The notes beneath the pieces are model-generated. The model was given only the letters and a program-made list of their open reading frames with translations. It did not search any database and was not told the origin of the DNA. DNA of 64,000 nt from Metridium senile. Taxonomy: Eukaryota > Cnidaria > Anthozoa > Actiniaria > Metridiidae. The translations under genes were made by a program, and so were the position numbers. Every line of letters starts with the position of its first letter. The first letter of the stretch is position 1. Shown here in pieces: positions 31,873-43,457 of this stretch. Where the stretch lies: NCBI GenBank assembly GCA_949775045.1, contig OX459097.1, positions 23,384,705 to 23,448,704 on the forward strand, in the 5' to 3' direction.

Positions 31873-33155
31873 AACTCGTGGATCGAAGATCCTCGAGTTA
31901 TTGGGATGGGGCTTTTGAACCGGAAGTGTCACTCACTCACTCACTCACTCACTCACTCACTAGACCGTCAGTGTAAACTTTTGAGCCCCAAGATCTCGGT
32001 CAGCGTACTTCGAGCACATGGATATTTGAAGGAATGATTTTTCGGTCGAAGTAATCGCGAATACTCTCATATTTTATGTACTCACGCCACACGATTCGCA
32101 GTAGAATTACACATAAGTTTATGTCGAATGTTTTCGGAAATGGTCACTGTGCATTTTACTAAAGATCATGCAATTTACGAGCGAACTAAGCGAGCCAACT
32201 TATTATGATCAAATTTATCGAGATATCTTCCCTGCTATAAACAGAAGCTACTGTTTATCCATCCTTTCATAATGCTATGGAATGGATTCACAACCAGTTA
32301 CAAAGGAGGAAGCTGTTATTACTGGATATTTAACAGTATTTCCGGTAAGCATTCTTAGAGAGTACGATACACACTAGAAGTGAAGACAACAACAGTATAA
32401 TAGTTTTAATAGTGATGTTGTAGGGTAAATATATTGCTTATTGTAATTATTTCTTTTATATTTTTGATTAAAGTAACCAGTTTATCTGTCAATAGTTTAA
32501 TTTTATTGACTACTATTAATTCGTACAAATTCGAACGGCGATTGAAACAGGCGATTCTCGAGCTCTTAGCTTCTTGCACAGAACAACAAACTTATTCGCA
32601 AAACTTAAATCGCTTCACCCTATTATCTAGTAGTACAACTTAACGATCTATGTATATGTAGATGAAAGTAATATTTCTTTCTTTACAATATGTGAGATAA
32701 CGTGATCGGTTTTAAACCTCCAGGTTGACCTCGACAACAACAAATAAACAGCTAAAACGGCCTCTCTAAAAACTACCCCAACAGCCCAAATCGCCTCAAA
32801 TATAACACCAATTGCTTCAATGACTATCTATTTTGCTTTTTCTGGCGTTTATTTTGCAAGAACAACTTAATAACACTGTTTCTTAGACACTCTTTGAACT
32901 CGCATGTATCTCTGCACGAACCGAAGATCGAACCAGGTAAATATCAGACTTGTCAGCGGATCACGGACTGAGGGAACGACGGACCGTAAGGGAAACGGAC
33001 GACAACCAAAAAAATACAAATAAAACAACAACATTGAATACTTATTTTTCGCTTCAAATCATCTCAAGCTAATCCGAGAAAATAATTACATAATCGTAAT
33101 GGAGCGGTCTAAACTGTAAGCGCTTTCAAAATGTTCTAATTATGATCCACGAGTT
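31873..33155. mobile_element. Insertion with 12-bp inverted ends in U6 intron
   Basis: U8 reads GGGCTTCCTTTTTTGAGAAGTGAG without interruption at 51112-51135. In U6 the same sequence is split by about 1.3 kb whose ends include AACTCGTGGATC (31873-31884) and its complement GATCCACGAGTT (33144-33155). It contains a TCAC tetranucleotide run (31931-31962) and no long frame. The right limit could extend to about 33173. Confidence 0.6.
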
Positions 33156-33329
33156 GGCCATAGGTGGCCTTTGATTTGAGAAGTGAGCCGAAGAGAGACT
33201 GGGACTGGGAGCGAAAAAAAAATGAGGGGGAGGGCTCGGCCCAATCTTCCTTCTATCGGAAATCCCACAGGAATCCCAAAGGAGAAAGAGGAGTAGCCTG
33301 TGGAGGAGGCTAAACAACATCAATTTTAA

Positions 33330-33410
33330 ATGATGATAATGATGATGATATGTGGTGATGATGATAAGAATGGTGTCTATGGTGATGATGATAACGATTT
33401 TAAGAATCTA
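33330..33410. repeat. GAT-rich microsatellite in U6 intron
   Basis: A short version of the intronic GAT tract, displaced from the acceptor by the 1.3-kb insertion; a remnant beside the acceptor is at 31797-31815. Confidence 0.8.
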
Positions 33411-33754
33411 ATTATTTAATTATGAAATTAAATTGCCATTCTTAGCCAAACACATTGAAGATAGCAAGAAAAATATATTTATTAATCATTACCAACATCA
33501 CAAAAAATGATTATGAATAAAATGATAACAATAATCAATGACAGTGATTGGCATAACCATTATCATTATTGAGAACACAAACCTTGTGTGTTCATATTTC
33601 ATTCAGCAGTTCATGTTAGTTATGAATAACTGCAAGCTTACGGCAAACTCTTGATGTGTGATCCACCCAGTCATGCATAAATAATGTCAATTACTGAATG
33701 AAGGAAGAGTGTTCCACAAATATGTCATCTACATTGAACTCTTAAAGCCCCAGG

Positions 33755-34570
33755 TGCATCCAAGATGCATTGCGCGCTTCGATGATTTTCTCACATATGG
33801 AAAATAGCAATATTTGTGAAGAAAAGTAACATCCAATTATATCTGTTTCCATCGTTCGTTATAAAAGTTAATTTTCATATTTTTAAAAATATATATATAA
33901 GTTAATATCTAATAAAGCTTTCTGGGATAATATTTCAGTCGTTCCGGCCTTTTTTATACTTATATTTGATGTAAATGTCGACCCAACTTCGTGGAAGGTC
34001 CGTCATCTTCCCGGGCGACCTAAATGTCTATAAAGGATCAGAAGCTCTATGTTCGACCTATTCAGGGAGATAAAAAATCGCACTTGGCTTCGAAAAAAAC
34101 GCCGATAGTGTATTTGTGGAAGTCCTACTGCATCGTGTCAACGTTGATACAAGGAATGAAGACTCAACTGCTGTTATAATCCGAAATATGTTTGTCATAG
34201 TGAAATGGTTTTTTAAACAACACTCGAGAAAGCCATCAAAATGAAACAGTATATTCTTGAATGTATTGATGTTTATGTAATCATTTTTTGAACCGTATGC
34301 ATTCACGTCGTCATCCTGACCTTCTGCAGTAATATCCATGGACATTAACGTTTCCGGATTCCATGCATAATATCATTTTTTTAGTACACGAAACGACAAA
34401 CAATTCGAAGTCTTCGAACTTGACAGCCTGAATCAAACAACGGGAAAAACCCGTGAGTAGCCCGCATTGCGGGATCGGTTTTCTAACCAATTAGAGAGCG
34501 ACTTTTAACAATAGATATTTTCAAAACATAAACAAACGGCTGCAATGCACCTTGGATGCAAGAGGGCCTT
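33755..34570. other. Unit-specific insertion in U6 intron
   Basis: It lies between the shared-block words TTGAACTCTTAA (about 33737) and TAATATAAAACTAGCGAGTA (about 34573); U8 is contiguous here. Edges carry inverted words: AGGTGCATCCAAGATGCATTG near 33752 and AATGCACCTTGGATGCA near 34545. The 95-codon minus frame at 34058-34345 has no recognisable features. Confidence 0.5.
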
Positions 34571-35360
34571 TAATATAAAACTAGCGAGTAAACTAGTATA
34601 GGCTGCATTGGTGTTTGATAGAAACGATAGGTAATAGAATGAAATTTGTAACACCGTAAAAAATGTTGACTTAACTTATAAATTAAATGGAAACTTGCTA
34701 GTAAACTAGTATAGGCTGTGTCGGTGTTTGATATAAATGATAGGTTATAGAAAAGAAATTCTGTAACACTATAAAAAAAAGTGTTGACTTAACTTTACTT
34801 AAATGCACACTAGCTAGTAGACTAGTATAGGCTGCGATAGATATCAGAATGGAATTTGTAACACCCTAAAAAAAGATAGATTTAACTTTACTGACATTTC
34901 AAGCTTTAAACCTTTGTTGCAAAAATGGGGGCTAAAGGAAGGGCTAAAACTCAAAACGTCAGTAAAGTTAAGTCAACATTTTTTACAGTTTTACAAATTT
35001 CATTATATTACTAACTTTGTCAAGTTGCTACTTTTTTCAAAATGTCAACAAACTATATATTTTCTGAAAGGATATCTCACAAGGATTACATATATTATTG
35101 TGTTCTTATCTTTCATCTTTTAATTTTTGATAAAAAGAGTCATATAAAAAATTGGAAAAAAATAAATTTTCAATATGATTCCTAAGTGCCAATTGGACAT
35201 TATTAATTTGATAATTATGTAGTAATCGTAATGTTAAAAATATTGAACTGAATTTCTCTTATTAAATGACAAAAACACAGACAAACTGATATTCAGGGTT
35301 CATTATTTATAAAAACACTGACAACAGTGTCCAAGGAGATACAGTATTCCTTCAACTTAC

Positions 35361-35474
35361 ATTGTTAAATCCTGGAGGCCATTTGTGTACTCCTGTTACC
35401 TTGTTGTAGATGAAGATAGTCTGTCCTGACTTACACTTGTAATCTATCCAGTCTGATTCCATCTTGTCAAATAA
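35361..35474 (-). CDS. U6 WW-domain exon
   Basis: Intact 38-codon exon with acceptor CTACAG, donor GTAAGT and all WW landmarks. It joins in phase 0 to the linker-less zinc-finger exon 31338-31757. Confidence 0.7.
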
Positions 35475-35654
35475 CTGTAGAATTAAATACATTAGTCATT
35501 TTAATACGATCAAGATTGGCATTAATTATCTCGATGGTCGCTTGAATGAAGCCAAAATCAACTGTAATGGCCTGCAATTCTTCTCTATAATTGTCTACTA
35601 TGGCCTAGAGACGATAATAATAGATGTTTAAACGGAATTCAGAGAGTAAATTAC

Positions 35655-35787
35655 CTTAATACTTCGAAGAAACGAGGACAATTCGGTGTTTACTAAACCC
35701 TCGTGTTTACCAACCTCGTCGCCAGTCTCTCCCGCATCGTATTTGTAACAGGCGTTGCTAGCGGACTGACTTGCAAAGGGAGCCCAA
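35655..35787 (-). promoter_or_regulatory. U6 5' exon and promoter-proximal motif
   Basis: Donor GTAATTTACTC and TTGGGCTCCCTTT (35775-35787); near-identical to U5. Confidence 0.4.
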
Positions 35788-35814
35788 ATTCATATTCTGA
35801 TTCGAATAAAATAG

Positions 35815-36170
35815 AAATAAAATAGAATAGAATAGAATGGAATGGAATAAAATGGAATAGAATAGAACAGAATAGAATAGAATAGAATAGAAAAGAATAG
35901 AAAGAATAGAATAGAATAGAATAGAATAGAATAGAATAGAATAGAATAGAATAGAATAGAATAAAATAGAATAGAATAGAATAGAATAGAATAGAATAGA
36001 ATAGAATTGATAGAATAGAATAAAATAGAATAGAATGGAATGGAATAAAATGGAATAGAATAGAATAGAATAGAATAGAATTGAATAGAACAGAACTGAG
36101 TAGAATGGAATAGAATAGAATAGAATAGAATAGAGTAGAATAGAACTGAGTAGAATGGAATATAATATAA
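35815..36170. repeat. AGAAT pentanucleotide array, U6
   Basis: Longer and more interrupted than in U5 (about 350 bp), with internal duplications of the GAACTGAGTAGAATGGAA segment. Confidence 0.9.
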
Positions 36171-36202
36171 TGGAAAGGAATGAATGGGATGGAATGGAAT
36201 GG

Positions 36203-36338
36203 AAGAGAAGAGAAGAGAAGAGAAGAGAAGAGAAGAGAAGAGAAGAGAAGAGAAGAGAAGAGAAGAGAAGAGAAGAGAAGAGAAGAGAAGAGAAGAGAAG
36301 AGAAGAGAAGAGAAGAGAAGAGAAGAGAAGAGAAGAGA
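36203..36338. repeat. AGAGA pentanucleotide array, U6
   Basis: About 27 units; shorter than in U5, with identical flanks on both sides, so copy number has changed since duplication. Confidence 0.95.
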
Positions 36339-36954
36339 GAATACGTGCGACATGCATATTTGCTCTATTGTGATCAGAGTCCTTACAAAATACAGACAGC
36401 AAATACCTATTTGATCTAACAAAATGAATAACACCCGTACCATGACTGCATTTCCTACCGACGACACATTTCACGACCACTTAAGCAAACTCTGCTCATA
36501 TATATACACTTCATTTTGTCATCATGTTCTATTTACAATCCTTCTGAAAATTAACTATCTTTATTACCCGATACTTTTATAATTACCCCTGAGACTCACA
36601 CCACGCCGGGCTTTATGATAAACAACAATATATTTATAAAGTAACTATTTAAAATCAGCCATTCTAATTGATTGACGCGAGTGCTGTATGAGAGCACAAA
36701 GCACGCGTGTTTGAAAAATACAAAACTTGCGGCCATCCGTACTGTATTGTCAGAACACTCGAGAAGAAGTGTTGAGAATCAATCCGCTTCGCGTCGTGCT
36801 TCTCTTCAGTCTGCACTGTAAAGCCTACAAAGATATCGGTAAAATTAACATTATAAGTAATTTATTGTTTTTTTATCGTCTCTTTTTCTTTTTCATCTAC
36901 CACTGTAACAACTTGTGATTAATATATCGCACAAACACGTACAAACAAAATATG

Positions 36955-37790
36955 CTGTGAATAAATCGATAAAAAGAGAAGAAATGTCGACATTCTTTGC
37001 AGGCTTCAAAGTGTGGACTTTAGGCCCCGTTTACACGGATCCGGATACTTTTGAAACCGCATACTTTTTGATGCGAATCGGCCTATCGTCCACACGAATC
37101 CATTGAATCCGGTCACCGAAACCGCATACTTTTACTTGAATCCTCCGGATACGCGGATTCGTGTGGACGCATATATTTCTATGCGGTTTCAGCCGGATCG
37201 GATTCGTGTAGACGAGGCCTTAGCTTTGATTGCGACAACGGGTTTTTGTATATTGAGCGTAAGAACGATAAGCTTTACTATTTGTAAAACTTGTTTTCAA
37301 AGGAAGAATAAAGCGAGTCTAATATTTTTGTCGGCTGTCAACTTGTCAATGCCAACAAACATTGAATAGTACGTCTATCGAGTTGGAAAGAACAGCGAGA
37401 GCGGGAAAGAGTGAGAAGTAAGAAATATCTCACAAAAAAACTCACCTTATAAACTTTACAATTTAAACTTCTACTCTTGTTGCAGATAAGAAAGGAAAAT
37501 AATTGAATAGGTAAGGAAAATCTCAAGAACTTAAGTGAAAAGTGGAGTAATTCCCAAAGTGTTTAAATTTGTTTGTTGGTTAAAAGTGCGTCACGCGCGC
37601 TCACTAAACTAGTGCTGTAGCATTGAACTGGTTTACCAGGGTCTCAACCAATCAAATCGCTTGTCAAAAATAGTTGATTTTTACTTGTCAAAAGCGATAA
37701 TAAATCTACAGTGCATTTGAAGGGTTTTCTTGATTGTAAACAAATTAAGGTCGCGATTAGAGTCGATTAGAGTAGTTTAAAATGCGAAAT
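36955..37790. repeat. Array-specific dispersed block, copy 5
   Basis: Matches the block at 850-1720 and carries a MITE at 37023-37219. Confidence 0.6.
37023..37219. mobile_element. 197-bp MITE with TTA target duplication
   Basis: Ends GGCCCCGTTTACACG and GTGTAGACGAGGCC are inverted, with TTA at 37020-37022 and 37220-37222. Sister blocks read GGACTATAGCTTTGAT without it. TTA and GGCC ends fit PIF/Harbinger-type elements. Confidence 0.85.
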
Positions 37791-38879
37791 GATTATCGAT
37801 AGTTTTGATAAAAATTCAAATAAGAGGAATTATAAGTTTTTGAGTATTAACAAAATAACATTATAAGCTAATAAAAAGTGGTAATATAATGAAATTTGTG
37901 ATATTTAATAATTGTACTAAAAACTAAATACATGTGGATTGATAAACTGAACTGATTGTGCAAAATGATATATCAAAATGATATATGAATCAAAAAAATT
38001 AATAAATAAATGAATGGACAAATGAATGAACAAAGAAACGAATGAACGAATCATTAAATTTATTATAAGAAATGGATAAACTGAAATGAATTAACAAAAC
38101 AATGAATGTATGGATGGTTGAAATGCGAACGAACAATATAGACCAGTTTCACATTATCTAGCACCGCTGTACTATTTGACAAAATGCACATTTGCACAGG
38201 TACAGCCTCAATTCAGGGTAAATTCAAATGTTTTTTATTGTTAGGCGATAACACATTTTTGTGCTTTGCTTGGAATTTGTTAATTCGGGCGACACGTGAT
38301 CAACAGAGTTTGTTTAATGTGTTGTTCTCTCTCATGTCACGAGGGTTTTTCTCCGTGTTATCCAGTTTTCCCGTTCCTCGACAAAAATTAACATGTGAGT
38401 AGTGCTGTGTGTTGTAATTAGTACTGACTGATGTAGTGGTAGTAACGATTTTAACTAAAATCAAGTGTTTATTCTCTACGTTAAAATGTTTGCAGGCTTT
38501 GCTACTACGTATATTGGTTACGTAAAAAGGCAGACACTTGAACCCTAAAGGTGGTCGTGGTCGTTTACGAGAGTGGTCGCTTACGAGAGAGATTTATTTC
38601 AGGGTTTATACGGGAAACAAAACGGGAAATTGAAATACCGGTCGTTTACGGGTGATGGTCACTTACGAGAGTGGTCTTTTAAAGAGAGTCAACCGTATGA
38701 CTGTAAAAGATCATAACACCACAACAGTATCCATCACAAACCAGACCTATAGTAACTATATCAGAGTAAAGGTCTTTATTTACAACAATCATTATTGTTA
38801 TTCATCTACTTTTCTGATCTATTTTCTTATTCCATTTTTATTGTTGACTTTAATTAATTGAGCCTAACGATGATGTCAG

Positions 38880-39615
38880 TGTTACGGTAATAAAATGTTG
38901 GCACTACAATGAACCTTTGGGAAGGATTCAGTAGCATTCGGTAGTAGCGAACTCGCGTAGCGGGGGTCCGTAAAGTTACCCTGCGGGACAGCACGGGACT
39001 TGAAGTACGAGGCACGGAGATGGCTGTTGATAAGCTTTAATCTTGACTTTACTTGTACTCTAGCTCACGGTAGGTGGTCTCTAGCACAAAGCTAGTTGTT
39101 TCCAGCCAACGGCTGGTTGGTCTCCAACACTAGGCTAGTTGGTCTCTATTTTACAATAACTTCGTATTCTTATTTATACTCTAATACTACATACAATATT
39201 CTTTTGTCATCCTATTGCACAGGTAACGTATACATAAATTATAAGTAGAATTACAATGCGTACGATTATAGAACCAATTAAAAGATTACACTGTAACTGC
39301 TAAAAACATGAGATAATGTAAAAGGAAGTGTATTAGCTGTAACTAGAAAGTTAGGCGATCCGTAAAACTGGTACAAGTCACCTTTAGCACTGGTCTTAAC
39401 GCTGTATCAGAGATCACGATACGCGTGACTAAAGTGTTGAATATGGTGAATTATAAATTACTTGCAACAGGTTGCTTATAGAAAAACTTTTCCTGGACAC
39501 GCCTTAACCTGCTAGTTACCATGGTCACTCGGCCAATTTCAGTGAATAGTGCCAATTATGCAATAAATAACAAACTAATTTGTGTATCGATTTTTCCTAA
39601 ATTTCTTCCTTTACA
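38880..39615. mobile_element. Probable solo LTR, 736 bp
   Basis: The unit's conserved 3' flank GATGATGTCAGTAACAAC is split by a sequence starting TGTTACGG and ending TTTACA, with TCAG on both sides (38876-38879 and 39616-39619). TG...CA ends and a 4-base duplication fit an LTR left after recombination. It contains AGCTAGTTG/AGCCAACGGCTGG internal repeats. No gag-pol sequence is seen. Confidence 0.7.
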
Positions 39616-39857
39616 TCAGTAACAACAAAACATAGCAACGGTCTTTATTTGCAACAATCACTATTGGTATTTATCTACTTTTCTGCTCTATTTTCATATT
39701 CTATTTTTATAGTTGACTTTAATTGAACCTAACGATGATGTCAGTAACAACAAAACATAGTTCACTTGTAACGTTGATATTTATTATAAAATCTACAACA
39801 CAATCATTGCTAACTATATGATTTTCAAATATATTTTTTCTTCCAGTGTGCAGTGTT

Positions 39858-40856
39858 CTAATGTAAAGCAAGATGTCTCTTTAAATTGGAACTATCCCTA
39901 AACTTCTTCTTACAGTGAGAACATTCAAAGGGTTTCTCTCCAGTGTGAGTTTTAAGATGCATTTTTAAATGATTATTTCGTGCAAACTTCTTCTTACATA
40001 TAGAACATTCAAAGGGTTTCTCTCCAGTGTGTATTCTGAGATGATTCTTTAAGTCATTCTTTTGTACAAACTTACTCTCACAACAAGAACATTTGTAAGG
40101 TTTCTCCCCAGTATGTATTTTAAGATGTTGTTTTAAGTCACCCTTTTGTGTGAACTTCTTCTCACAAAAAGAACATTCAAATGGTTTTTCTCCAGATTGC
40201 ATTCTAAGATGTGTGTTTAATTGACTCTTTTGTGCAAACTTCTTCTCACAATAAGAACATTCAAAAGGTTTCTCTCCAGTATGTATTCTAAGATGTGGAG
40301 TGAGTTTGGATCTGGAAATAAATTGCTTTGCACAATAAGAACATTTCAAGGACTTCTCACTATGCTTGGAACTACATCTTTCTCTTTCATCAAGCTGCCT
40401 CTTTCCAGCAATATCATCATCAGCAGAGCCATCCTTTGCTTCATTCTCCTTCTCAACCAAGTTATTTCCAGGGGGAAACTCTAGCTCCTCTAGAACTTTC
40501 AACATTGTGCTGATTTCATCCATATCTTGTCTTTGTTCTTGTTCATCTTCCAAGGTATTCTCTGCATCATGTTTATTATCTAAGTCATGTTCACCATCAA
40601 CTAAAACACCTGGCTGTGGTTGAGGTAATGTTTCTGGATCATGTCCATTATCTAAGTCATGTTCACCATCAACTGAAACACCTGGCTGTGGTTGAAGTAA
40701 TGTTTCTGAGATGTTGGAATCATGATGTAGATCTGTATTGATGTACATAGAAGTACAGCCATTGTTACAGCCATAATCATCTGTCTGTGTAGCAATACTG
40801 TGTGACTCTTTGTATTCGACTGGTTGACCCTTCATGATACTGTCTTCTGATGAACC
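39858..40856 (-). CDS. U7 WW-C2H2 protein, zinc-finger exon
   Basis: 332 codons plus stop in phase 0; product about 366 residues with the WW exon at 42703-42816. TQT segment, two acidic repeats (the second with PGVLVDGEH), hinge, six finger units. In finger 2 the last zinc-binding His is Gln (HLRMQSGEKPF), and finger 1 has Pro in the helix (LTPHLRIH), so four or five fingers are likely functional. The tail ends DSSNLKRHLALH. A polyA-like AATAAA (TTTATT, 39780-39785) lies about 75 bases beyond the stop. Confidence 0.9.
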   Translation of the reverse strand, partial: GSSEDSIMKGQPVEYKESHSIATQTDDYGCNNGCTSMYINTDLHHDSNISETLLQPQPGVSVDGEHDLDNGHDPETLPQPQPGVLVDGEHDLDNKHDAENTLEDEQEQRQDMDEISTMLKVLEELEFPPGNNLVEKENEAKDGSADDDIAGKRQLDERERCSSKHSEKSLKCSYCAKQFISRSKLTPHLRIHTGEKPFECSYCEKKFAQKSQLNTHLRMQSGEKPFECSFCEKKFTQKGDLKQHLKIHTGEKPYKCSCCESKFVQKNDLKNHLRIHTGEKPFECSICKKKFARNNHLKMHLKTHTGEKPFECSHCKKKFRDSSNLKRHLALH

Positions 40857-40899
40857 CTGAAATCATGTCATACAACCAAGGTCAGTAGCATCATTACAA

Positions 40900-41015
40900 T
40901 GATTATGATGATCTCTATTGTTAACAACATCAACTCTAAATTATGAAAATGATGATGATATGTGGTGATGATGATAAGGATGATGATGATAATGATGATG
41001 ATGGTGATAATAAGG
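40900..41015. repeat. GAT-rich microsatellite in U7 intron
   Basis: Short tract upstream of the acceptor; beyond it, 41058-41186 is an insertion ending AACAAATAAAATGTTTATTT, which looks like a retrotransposon tail. Confidence 0.8.
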
Positions 41016-41603
41016 AATCTACTTGTTTAATTATGAAAAAAATTGCAGTTCTAAGCAAAACACAATGTGTATGAATGTAGTGTGCTTATAGAATACAGAA
41101 TGTAGCAGGCCCACATCAGCTGTATAGTTGCCAATATAATCTGCCTGCTTTAACAAATAAAATGTTTATTTATTTTATTTTTTAAGATTAGCAAGTAAAA
41201 TATTTATCAATCATCGCTAACATCACAAATAATGATTATGAATACAATGATAACAATAATAAATGACAGTGATTGGCATAACCATTATCATTATTGAGAA
41301 CACAAACCTGGTGTACTCATATTTCATTCAGCAGTTCATGTTAGTTATGAATAACTGTGAGCTTACAGCAAACTCTTGATGCATGATCAACCCAGTCATG
41401 CATAAATAATATCAACTACTGAATGAAAGAAAAGTGTTCCACAAATATGTCAACTACTTTGAACTCTAAATGTAAAACTAGCGAGTAAACTAGTATAGGC
41501 TGCGTCGGTGTTTGATATAAACGATAGGTAATAGAATGAAATTTATAACACCATAAAAAAGTGTTGACTTAACTTTACTTAAATGCAAACTAGTGACTAA
41601 ACT

Positions 41604-41846
41604 AGTAGAGCAAATGCAGTTAAACCATGAAATAATATCAATTAAATTCTAACAAATAGTCACTATTTAGTGACTAACTGCTGCTACTATTCTCCCAGAA
41701 TAAATAATAAAACAAAGAATAATTAGGTTTCATTTTATACACTCTTTTGTCTCAAGATGTTCTGGTTGAGTGATAGTGACAAAATAGTCATTATTTGTTA
41801 GTACTTTCTTGGATTGTATTTCATGGTTTAACTGCATTTGCTCTAC
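41604..41846. mobile_element. About 243-bp palindromic MITE
   Basis: Inverted ends TAGAGCAAATGCAGTTAAAC and GTTTAACTGCATTTGCTCTA, with a symmetrical interior around TAGTCACTATTTAGTGACTA. It splits the shared ACTAGTATAGGCTGCGTCGG word of the U5-U8 introns. Confidence 0.8.
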
Positions 41847-42251
41847 AGGATGCATCGGTGTTTGATATAAATGATAGGTAATAGAATGAAATTTGTAACA
41901 TGGTAAAAAATGTTGACTTAACTTTACTGACGTTTCAAGATATTTATGAAAGGACTGAATGAAAGGCTAAAACTCAAAACGTCAGCAATGTTAAGTCAAC
42001 ATTTATTACAGTGTTATAAATTTCATTATATTACCTATTTTGAACTCTGTTAAGTTGCTACTTTTTTCAAGAATGTTAACAAAATATATATTTTCAGAAA
42101 GAATATCTCAAAAGGATTACAAATATTATTGTGTTCTTATCTTTCATCTTTTAATTTTTGATAAAAAGAGTCATATAAAAAAATTTGGATAAAAATATAT
42201 TTTCAATATGATTCCTAAGTGCCAATTGGACATTATTAATTTGATTATTAT

Positions 42252-42562
42252 GTTATAGTTTAATAAACGAGCAGGAATGTTTTAACAGGATTTAAAACCA
42301 TGAGGCGAAGGAGAAGCCAAGTGGTTTTAAACCTGATAAAACACCATCTGCGAGTTTATTGGACGACTTCAAAAACTCCAATTGAAACTATATTTTGTGT
42401 TCTTGTAAAAAAAAAATCATGGATTTATGAAAGTTTATCAGAGAAAATTAAGGTTAAAGTTTATGTATATTAGGGTGAATCTATATCTTCAGTTAAAACA
42501 CTCGTCACGGTTACGATTTCTTTTGAAAATTTCTCATGAATTATTAATGAGTTTTTGAAGTA
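42252..42562. mobile_element. About 310-bp insertion with inverted words in U7 intron
   Basis: U5 and U6 run TAATTATGTAGTAATCGTAATG. Here the sequence is split by a segment with CTTCAAAAACTC and GAGTTTTTGAAG, and with ACGAGCAGGAATGTTTTAAC facing TAAAACACCATCTGCGAG. It is probably two related small elements or one rearranged MITE. Confidence 0.6.
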
Positions 42563-42702
42563 GTAATCGTAATGTTAAAAATATTGAAATGAATTTACTC
42601 TTATTAAATGACAAAAACACAGACAAACTGATATTCAGGGTTCATTATTTATAAAAACACTGACAACAGTGTCCAAGGAGATACAGTATTCCTTCAACTT
42701 AC

Positions 42703-42816
42703 ATTGTTAAATCCTGGCGGCCATTTGTGTACTCCTGTTACCTTGTTGTAGATAATTATAGTCTGTCCCGACTTACACTTGTAATCTATCCAGTCTGATT
42801 CCATTTTGTCAAATAA
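42703..42816 (-). CDS. U7 WW-domain exon
   Basis: Intact exon, acceptor CTACAG and donor GTAAGT. Residue 17 is Ile rather than Phe (TIIIYN), weakening one WW aromatic position; both Trp and the PP remain. Joins to 39858-40856. Confidence 0.65.
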
Positions 42817-43042
42817 CTGTAGAAATACATTAGTCATTAAACACATCAGTAAACGAGATTATCATAAAGTAGCTTGGGTTATAATTATTCACACGTTTAG
42901 ACTCGAAATCTCGATGGTCGCTTGATTGAAGAAAAATAACCAAAATCCATTCAAAATGCATGAAATACTTCTCTACAATTGTCTACTATGGCCTAGGGAC
43001 GATAATAATAGATGTTTAAACGGAATTCAGAGAGTAAATTAC

Positions 43043-43159
43043 CTTAATACTTGGAAGAAACGAGGAGAATTTGTTTACACAGCTTCTGGTAAGGTAAATA
43101 CCAGCAGGCGTTGCTAGATGGCTTAACGCGAAGAACTGGAACTAACACAGGGAGCCCAA
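43043..43159 (-). promoter_or_regulatory. U7 5' exon and promoter-proximal motif
   Basis: Donor GTAATTTACTC and TTGGGCTCCCTGTG (43146-43159). The sequence upstream of the motif matches U1 (near 6121-6260), so U1 and U7 share promoter class. Confidence 0.4.
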
Positions 43160-43299
43160 TCACATTTTCTAGTGTTGTTTTCGCGGTAATAAAATATGTT
43201 TTGCTGTAAAATTGATACATTTGACCACCCTGCTGGTTTCATGATTATGATGATAATGGTTACAATGATGATGATGATAAGGAGAACATTAAAAAAAAT

Positions 43300-43457
43300 C
43301 ACATAATCCCATCAGTTTTGCTGAAGTTTTCAATCCCATTCGCATTTTCTATCGTTCTTTTATTTGTAAATCCCAGTCCCAGTGCATCCCATCCCATTTT
43401 CCCAGTCAAAAATAAGGCCAATCCCAGCCCCCATTTTACCCCTTCTGGACCCTTATT
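43300..43457. other. Foreign sequence at the truncated end of the EGF gene
   Basis: TCCCA-rich stretch (AATCCCAGTCCCAGTGCATC and similar) that abruptly replaces EGF exon homology at the CGAGCTC word near 43458. Probably a repeat or element fragment that marks the breakpoint. Confidence 0.4.

Noticed and set aside
34058..34345. 95-codon minus-strand frame in the U6 intron
   Set aside because: Not present in U5, U7 or U8, lies in a likely inserted element, and shows no recognisable domain.
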